Assembly (NCBI RefSeq): GCF_046058945.1
Contig: NZ_CP175511.1
Coordinates: forward strand, 1,922,001 to 1,986,000
Reading direction: 5' to 3'
DNA length: 64,000 nt
Source: Brochothrix campestris
Lineage (GTDB): Bacteria; Bacillota; Bacilli; Lactobacillales; Listeriaceae
Shown here: piece by piece, positions 59,149 to 64,000 of the stretch
Position numbering within the stretch: position 1 is the stretch's first letter
Layout: each line of letters opens with the position of its first letter
Translations under genes and position numbers: made by a program
The notes under the pieces: generated by a model
The model's database searches: none
Seen by the model: the letters and a program-made list of their open reading frames with translations, nothing else
What the model was told of the DNA's origin: nothing

Positions 59149-59255
59149 TACAAAAACTCCCTCTCTGATATGACTCTTTCTTTCGTGATAATTATACTAT
59201 GTGCATCAGGCGAATGAAAGCGAGAACAACCCACTTTCTAACTTGTATTTGTCAA

Positions 59256-59298
59256 AAAAAGAACAGTTCGAAAGTTTCATCTTCCGCCCTGTTCTTCT
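59256..59298 (-). terminator. Terminator of the cdaA-cdaR-glmM operon
   Basis: AGAACAG pairs with CTGTTCT across a long loop, with seven T on the minus strand, just past the glmM stop. Confidence 0.7.
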
Positions 59299-59311
59299 GA
59301 TTTTTTATATC

Positions 59312-60661
59312 TTAAAGACTCATTTCGTCTTTAACAACTGCAACGATTCGTTCACAGTAATTAACGCAGTCTTCTTCACTGGCCGCTTCAACCATTACAC
59401 GCACTAATGGTTCTGTTCCTGAAGGTCTTACAAGCACACGGCCTTTATCGCCCATCAGCTCTTCGACTTCGGCAATAACAGCCGCAACCTTCTCATTATC
59501 AGTCACGTGGTGTTTATCTGTGACACGCACGTTAATGAGCGTTTGTGGGTATTTATCCATTTCGCCTGCTAAGTCAGACATTTTCTTACCTGATTGGTTT
59601 AAAATATCAGCTAATTTAACAGCCACTAACATCCCATCTCCGGTTGTATTATGGTCAAGCAACACAATGTGTCCTGATTGCTCACCACCAAAGTTAAAGT
59701 TGTTTTCGCGCATTTCAGCAACAACATAACGGTCACCAACCTTAGTCATCACATCGTTAATACCTGCGGCTTCAAGACCACGGTGAAAACCGAGGTTACT
59801 CATGACCGTCGAAACGATTGTGTTATTTTTCAATAACCCTTTTTCAGACAAGTATTTACCCATCACAAACATAATTTGGTCACCATCAACGATATTACCT
59901 TTTTCATCAACTGCAATAATACGATCACCATCACCATCGAAGGCAACGCCAAGGTCAGCTTCGTTATCAACTACAAAGCGCGCCAACGCTTCCGGATGCG
60001 TTGAACCGACACCATCATTAATGTTTAAACCATTTGGTGTTGAAGCCATCGTACAAATATCTGCATCGAGGTCAGCGAATAAACGGTTTGCTAATTGGCT
60101 TGTTGCCCCATTCGCCATATCAATCGCAATTTTCATCCCTGTTAAGTTCTCACTTGCACACGAACGTAAAAATTGAATGTATTTGGCTGAACCTTCATAA
60201 AAATCTTCGACTGATCCAAGACCATCATCACTTGGACGCGGGAGGTTGTCTGTTGGTTCATCTAATAAACGTTCAATCTCCAACTCATCCTCATCACTCA
60301 ATTTAAAACCATCTGGTCCAAAGAATTTAATGCCATTATCTTGTACGGGATTGTGCGAGGCCGAAATCATTACACTCGCTGCTGCTTCTTGGACACGTGT
60401 TAAGTAAGCCACACCTGGTGTTGAAATGACACCGAGACGCATGACTTCACAGCCCACTGAGATGAGACCAGCAATTAATGCTTGTTCAAGTAACACACCT
60501 GAAATACGTGTATCACGAGCAACGAGCACGCGCGGATGTTTCGTAGCTGAATGTTGTGTTAACACATAACCGCCAAAACGTCCTAATTTAAATACAAGCT
60601 CCGGTGTTAACTCTTTATTTGCGACACCACGTACACCATCTGTTCCAAAATATTTACCCAT
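59312..60661 (-). CDS. glmM: Phosphoglucosamine mutase
   Basis: A 449-residue mutase converting glucosamine-6-phosphate to the 1-phosphate, the step after GlmS. Active-site Ser loop ISASHNPVQDNGIKFF near residue 100, metal loop DGDGDR near 240, substrate loop GEQSGHIV near 325 and phosphate loop RPSGTEPLVRVMVE at the end. GAAGGAG precedes ATG 60661, so the frame to 60703 is not used. Third gene of the conserved cdaA-cdaR-glmM operon. Confidence 0.97.
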   Translation of the reverse strand: MGKYFGTDGVRGVANKELTPELVFKLGRFGGYVLTQHSATKHPRVLVARDTRISGVLLEQALIAGLISVGCEVMRLGVISTPGVAYLTRVQEAAASVMISASHNPVQDNGIKFFGPDGFKLSDEDELEIERLLDEPTDNLPRPSDDGLGSVEDFYEGSAKYIQFLRSCASENLTGMKIAIDMANGATSQLANRLFADLDADICTMASTPNGLNINDGVGSTHPEALARFVVDNEADLGVAFDGDGDRIIAVDEKGNIVDGDQIMFVMGKYLSEKGLLKNNTIVSTVMSNLGFHRGLEAAGINDVMTKVGDRYVVAEMRENNFNFGGEQSGHIVLLDHNTTGDGMLVAVKLADILNQSGKKMSDLAGEMDKYPQTLINVRVTDKHHVTDNEKVAAVIAEVEELMGDKGRVLVRPSGTEPLVRVMVEAASEEDCVNYCERIVAVVKDEMSL

Positions 60662-60703
60662 TTTCTTTTTCGCTCCTTCAATTTTGCTCATATAATCAGT
60701 CAA

Positions 60704-61825
60704 CTACTCTTCTGTTGTATCTTCTGTTACATCAGCATCTGTATTTTCTACTTCAGTTGAGTCACTTGTTGCTTTTTCGTTCGAGGAAAACAATTCACTC
60801 TCACTGGTTACTTCGTTGTTAGATGTGTCCTTCTTTTCGACAGTCGTTTTTTTATTTTGTTTGACTGTCTTAACTTTTTGGCCGGTACTAATTGTCACAT
60901 TAATGACTGGTGACGAGATTAAAGTTGTTTTAGCAGGCACTGTTAATTCGATTTTTTTTATGATGGTTCCTGTGACATCGCTGACATCAACCGGTACTTC
61001 GATCACATCGATTTCATCCAACACTTTCGCATCACCTTCAAGCGTTACCTCACTGATATTAGCATTTAAACTCGCAATTGTTACATTATCTTTCGGAATG
61101 CCTTTTTGTATTAGTTTAATCGGAACGCTTTTTCCCGACTGTGATACCGGCACAGTGACTTCCACTGTCGTTTTATTTAATTCTACATTAGTTATTTTAT
61201 TGTAATTATTGTCGAGTACGGTCACATTTGTTTTGATTGTTGTTGTTTCAGTTAAAGCTCTTTCAGCAGTAACCTTCGCCTTTACGGTCGTAATGTTGAG
61301 AATCGTATCTCGTGGTCCGGTTACCTTGATTGTTGACACATCCGTCGTTGGCGTGCCTGCTTTAAAGCCCGCCGCAACTAAACCAGACGATAGTTCTGGT
61401 TCAACAATAAACTCTTTCGTAATTTTTTCTTGAATCGTGACAGTCACTTCTTTAGGGGTAATCACAGCTTTGATGCCTTCTGGTAAATCTTTCGCTTCCA
61501 GCTTCACAACTTGCGTCCCAACTGATGCATTATGCAAGTTAACTTCCACTTTAAAATCACCTTGTTGTTCCATCGCTTTAATAACGTTACGTGACCCCGT
61601 CACCTTCATGGTCACAGCCTCAGGCACACCTGAAACAACAACATCTTTGGAGTCGTTAATTACCTCTACAGGCACGTCGGTAATTACTTCGGTATCATTT
61701 CCTAATAAAGATAAAGAACTGTCCGTTTCTTTGGCTGTATCGGTCGTGACACTATACAAGACGAGTGTTAACACCAGTGCTAAAACTCGCAATGCCCATC
61801 GACTCGATAAAATACGATCAATCAT
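60704..61825 (-). CDS. cdaR: CdaR, YbbR-domain regulator of diadenylate cyclase
   Basis: A 373-residue membrane-anchored protein: one N-terminal helix (ALRVLALVLTLVLYSVTTD) and several extracellular YbbR repeats (VPVEVINDSKDVVVSGVPEA, VTVTIQEKITKEFIVEP, VTVPVSQSGKSVPIKLIQKG), then an acidic Ser/Thr-rich tail from about 330. It modulates CdaA activity. ATG 61825 overlaps the cdaA stop by 4 bases; AAAGGGGGCG is the ribosome site. Confidence 0.95.
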   Translation of the reverse strand: MIDRILSSRWALRVLALVLTLVLYSVTTDTAKETDSSLSLLGNDTEVITDVPVEVINDSKDVVVSGVPEAVTMKVTGSRNVIKAMEQQGDFKVEVNLHNASVGTQVVKLEAKDLPEGIKAVITPKEVTVTIQEKITKEFIVEPELSSGLVAAGFKAGTPTTDVSTIKVTGPRDTILNITTVKAKVTAERALTETTTIKTNVTVLDNNYNKITNVELNKTTVEVTVPVSQSGKSVPIKLIQKGIPKDNVTIASLNANISEVTLEGDAKVLDEIDVIEVPVDVSDVTGTIIKKIELTVPAKTTLISSPVINVTISTGQKVKTVKQNKKTTVEKKDTSNNEVTSESELFSSNEKATSDSTEVENTDADVTEDTTEE

Positions 61826-62628
61826 TTTTTTCGCCCCCTTTTCGGAAACTTCCAAAACGACTCTTTAGTTGGTGCTTCAAACGTGCGTTCTAAATAGTGG
61901 CGCAAGTCCGCCACACTTAATTCCTGTTGCATCTCACCGTCCATCGTTGTCGAAATACCACCTGTTTCTTCTGAGACGATAACGGTTAAAGCATCGGTCA
62001 CCTCACTAATCCCCATCGCTGCCCGATGACGAGTTCCTAACGATTTAGAAATCAAGGGACTTTCTGACAGTGGTAAATAACCAGCTGCTGCCGCAATTTT
62101 ATTTTGCTGAATAATAACAGCACCATCATGTAGTGGCGTGTTTGGAATAAAGATATTAATTAAGAGCTGTTCTGAAATGTTAGCGTCCATTGAGATGCCC
62201 GTTTCAACATAATCATCTAATCCGGTTGTGCGTTCAATTGAAATCAATGCACCAATCCGACGTTTTGCCATGTAAGCCACTGCATTTTCAATTGAGCCAA
62301 TTAAATTCAACCGTTCTTTTTCAGCCTGACTGCGCTTGCGACCAAAAATGTTACCGCGTCCCATTTGTTCTAATGCGCGACGTAATTCCGGTTGAAAAAT
62401 AATAATAAAGGCTAAAAAGCCCCAAGTCAACGCTTGGTCGACGAGCCATTCAATCGTTTTCAAGTCAAAAAAGTTACTTAGTAACTTCACAATAACAATA
62501 ATGAGAATCCCTTTGAGTAATTGTACAGCTTTTGTGCCACGCACAAGTAAGATGATTTTATAAATCACAAACCAGACGACAATTATATCAATAATTCCCG
62601 CAACACCCGGTAAATGTGATAGCAACAT
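61822..62628 (-). CDS. cdaA: Diadenylate cyclase CdaA
   Basis: A 268-residue c-di-AMP synthase. Three N-terminal helices (residues about 10-80) anchor it; the DAC domain has NTPLHDGAVIIQ and GTRHRAAMGISEVTDA, the DGA and RHR motifs that bind ATP. c-di-AMP controls potassium and osmotic balance and cell-wall homeostasis. First gene of the operon with cdaR and glmM. Confidence 0.97.
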   Translation of the reverse strand: MLLSHLPGVAGIIDIIVVWFVIYKIILLVRGTKAVQLLKGILIIVIVKLLSNFFDLKTIEWLVDQALTWGFLAFIIIFQPELRRALEQMGRGNIFGRKRSQAEKERLNLIGSIENAVAYMAKRRIGALISIERTTGLDDYVETGISMDANISEQLLINIFIPNTPLHDGAVIIQQNKIAAAAGYLPLSESPLISKSLGTRHRAAMGISEVTDALTVIVSEETGGISTTMDGEMQQELSVADLRHYLERTFEAPTKESFWKFPKRGRKK

Positions 62629-62741
62629 AAGCCTTCCTCCAATTTCTGTTAGTCTACCTACAACTGATTAAAAACCAACTCTAGTATATCATACCTCGCT
62701 GTTTTTTACGGCTGACAACCTTCAGACTTCATTTTAAACAC

Positions 62742-62775
62742 AAAAAAATACCTCAGCTATTGCCGAGATACTTGT
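62742..62775 (-). terminator. Terminator of the tRNA cluster
   Basis: TATCTCGGC pairs with GCTGAGGTA (two G-U pairs) around AATA, followed by seven T on the minus strand. Confidence 0.85.
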
Positions 62776-62777
62776 TA

Positions 62778-62850
62778 TGAGCCGTGCTGGGCTCGAACCA
62801 GCGACCCTCTGATTAAAAGTCAGATGCTCTACCAACTGAGCTAACGGCTC
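62778..62850 (-). tRNA. tRNA-Lys (anticodon TTT)
   Basis: 73-nt cloverleaf on the minus strand: acceptor GAGCCGT, D arm AGCTCAGTTGGTAGAGC, anticodon loop CTTTTAA and T loop GGTTCGAGCCC. Confidence 0.97.
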
Positions 62851-62859
62851 TTATAATGG

Positions 62860-62931
62860 CTGGGGTGGCAGGGATCGAACCTACGCATGATGGAATCAAA
62901 ATCCATTGCCTTACCGCTTGGCTACACCCCA
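62860..62931 (-). tRNA. tRNA-Gln (anticodon TTG)
   Basis: 72-nt cloverleaf starting TGGGGTG, with anticodon loop TTTTGAT and T loop GGTTCGATCC. CCA follows directly in the DNA (62857-62859). Confidence 0.96.
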
Positions 62932-62940
62932 TTATAAGAG

Positions 62941-63022
62941 TGGAGGAGAGTGGATTCGAACCACTGAACCCTAAGGAACGGATTTACAGTCCGTCGCGTT
63001 TAGCCACTTCGCTACTCCTCCA
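62941..63022 (-). tRNA. tRNA-Tyr (anticodon GTA)
   Basis: 82-nt class II tRNA with a long variable arm; acceptor GGAGGAG, anticodon loop CTGTAAA, T loop GGTTCGAATCC. Confidence 0.96.
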
Positions 63023-63063
63023 TATTGAGTTGTTCTACGATGCTTTCTAATTACGAAAACATA

Positions 63064-63136
63064 TGGGGGTTGACGGGCTCGAACCGCCGACCCTCTGCTT
63101 GTAAGGCAGATGCTCTCCCAGCTGAGCTAAACCCCC
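63064..63136 (-). tRNA. tRNA-Val (anticodon TAC)
   Basis: 73-nt cloverleaf: acceptor GGGGGTT, anticodon loop CTTACAA, T loop GGTTCGAGCCC. Confidence 0.97.
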
Positions 63137-63157
63137 TCAACTATATCTCTATAGTAA

Positions 63158-63229
63158 TGACCCGTACGGGATTCGAACCCGTGATACCGCCGTGAAAGGG
63201 CGGTGTCTTAACCGCTTGACCAACGGGCC
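63158..63229 (-). tRNA. tRNA-Glu (anticodon TTC)
   Basis: 72-nt cloverleaf: acceptor GGCCCGT, anticodon loop CTTTCAC, T loop GGTTCGAATCC. First tRNA of the cluster after the promoter. Confidence 0.97.
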
Positions 63230-63272
63230 TGACTGTTAAAAACTGGTATGTTGTTTCCTTAACACAAAATCT

Positions 63273-63301
63273 ATTATATAAAGAATCGAAGCATTTGTAA
63301 A
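63273..63301 (-). promoter_or_regulatory. Promoter of the tRNA cluster
   Basis: TTTACA (63301-63296) and TATAAT (63278-63273) on the minus strand are separated by 17 bp, 44 bases before tRNA-Glu. Confidence 0.88.
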
Positions 63302-63422
63302 CCCTTTTCAACAAACTTTTTACAAAAAAATCTTTTTATTTTTATAAACGGCTTTATCACTATCTTTTCTACAGTTTATTTCCTCTTTTTGATATACTAT
63401 TTTTATTAAAGGAGTGATTTTT

Positions 63423-63911
63423 ATGTCACATTTACAAATTCGTCCCATCAAACAAAGCGACTATCCCCAACTGATAGCCATCGAAAATAGCGTGTGGAAT
63501 CAAACGAATACACCTAGCCAGGTATTTTATGCTTCTGTGGCTGATTATCAACAATATTACCCGGTCGGCACGCAATTCGTCGCTCTCGCTCATCAAACGG
63601 TTCTTGGTATCGTCCAGTATCATCACGCGACAGCCTTACCCGCTAGTAACCATACATTAAGCATGAGCATTGCAATCGCAAACGATGCGCAACATCAAGG
63701 CGTTGGTTCCGCCTTAATGCAACACATTAAAACGTATGCGAAGCAACATAACTACCGTAAAATTACATTACGTGCTTTAGCAACAAATCCACAAGCTCTC
63801 AGCTTTTATAAAAAACATCATTTCGTAATCGAAGGGATTTTAAAGGATGAATTTTTTATCGCTGGTCATTATGTCGATGATTATTTATTAAGCTATTTTA
63901 TTACGGATTAA
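63423..63911 (+). CDS. GNAT-family N-acetyltransferase
   Basis: A 162-residue acetyltransferase. Acetyl-CoA motif A is MSIAIANDAQHQGVGSALMQ and motif B LSFYKKHHFVIEGILKDEF, similar to the phosphinothricin- or RimI-like group. AAAGGAG lies 9 bases before ATG 63423. The substrate is unknown. Confidence 0.88.
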   Translation: MSHLQIRPIKQSDYPQLIAIENSVWNQTNTPSQVFYASVADYQQYYPVGTQFVALAHQTVLGIVQYHHATALPASNHTLSMSIAIANDAQHQGVGSALMQHIKTYAKQHNYRKITLRALATNPQALSFYKKHHFVIEGILKDEFFIAGHYVDDYLLSYFITD

Positions 63912-63925
63912 CCTACACTATTTTG

Positions 63926-64000
63926 TTAGGCGGTGTCTCGCAACGCAGCCGTCAAATTAGTCACCGCATCACTGATCATCCGCGCTCTTGACGCCGCAGT
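63926..64000 (-). CDS. C-terminal end of an unidentified protein, partial
   Basis: A minus-strand frame enters from the window edge, reads ASRARMISDAVTNLTAALRD and ends at TAA 63926-63928. Its higher GC and helical look fit coding sequence, but 24 codons are too few to name it. Confidence 0.4.
   Translation of the reverse strand, partial: TAASRARMISDAVTNLTAALRDTA

Overview
The window looks like chromosome of a low-GC Gram-positive bacterium of the Listeriaceae, most probably Brochothrix. The strongest clue is a bacteriocin operon at about 44 kb. As far as I can recall them, its two prepeptides and immunity protein match brochocin-C (BrcA, BrcB, BrcI) of Brochothrix campestris. The cdaA-cdaR-glmM order, the glmS ribozyme and the tRNA cluster fit the same group. 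No database search was run.

Positions 1-32.7 kb are ordinary chromosome: an aldo/keto reductase (partial), a phosphate-uptake pair (DUF47 + PiT), trmL-queG, tRNA-Gly, a Mn transporter with an MntR box, an M16 peptidase, a polar amino-acid ABC importer, a type II NADH dehydrogenase, two tandem aldehyde dehydrogenases with CcpA-type (cre) sites, an MFS-MarR-MFS operon, and a run of flavin- and metal-dependent redox genes with MarR/TetR regulators (about 23-29 kb). An LmrB-like exporter with a TetR regulator ends this block. Several intergenic gaps carry a dispersed repeat; one copy has become a 120-bp tandem array.

Positions 33.08-55.78 kb read as one decayed Tn7-like transposon (about 22.7 kb) inserted 24 bp past the glmS stop codon. 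Its right end has four TnsB-type sites at an exact 20-bp spacing, followed inward by tnsA and a truncated tnsB. A candidate left end shares a 14-bp motif with the right end. Removing the element would rejoin glmS to a perfect 16-bp terminator hairpin. The cargo holds defence-gene fossils (Mrr-like nuclease, HsdR N-terminus, S8 peptidase piece, AbiTii gene split by an IS30 element), an IS3 element, an ABC transporter with a two-component system of the antimicrobial-peptide type, the brochocin-C locus, and a rolling-circle Rep module.

The brochocin locus extends beyond the bacteriocin genes: a thioredoxin-like accessory protein, a C39-peptidase ABC exporter, an AgrC-like kinase, a LytTR regulator and, downstream of these, a 45-codon double-glycine peptide that I read as the inducing pheromone. 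The brcA and pheromone promoters share the same layout: two 9-bp boxes 21 bp apart, then exactly 30 bp to the -10. This suggests a quorum-sensing circuit controlling brochocin-C.

Positions 55.8-64 kb return to core chromosome: glmS with its ribozyme leader, deoB, glmM, cdaR, cdaA, five tRNA genes with a clear promoter, and a GNAT acetyltransferase.
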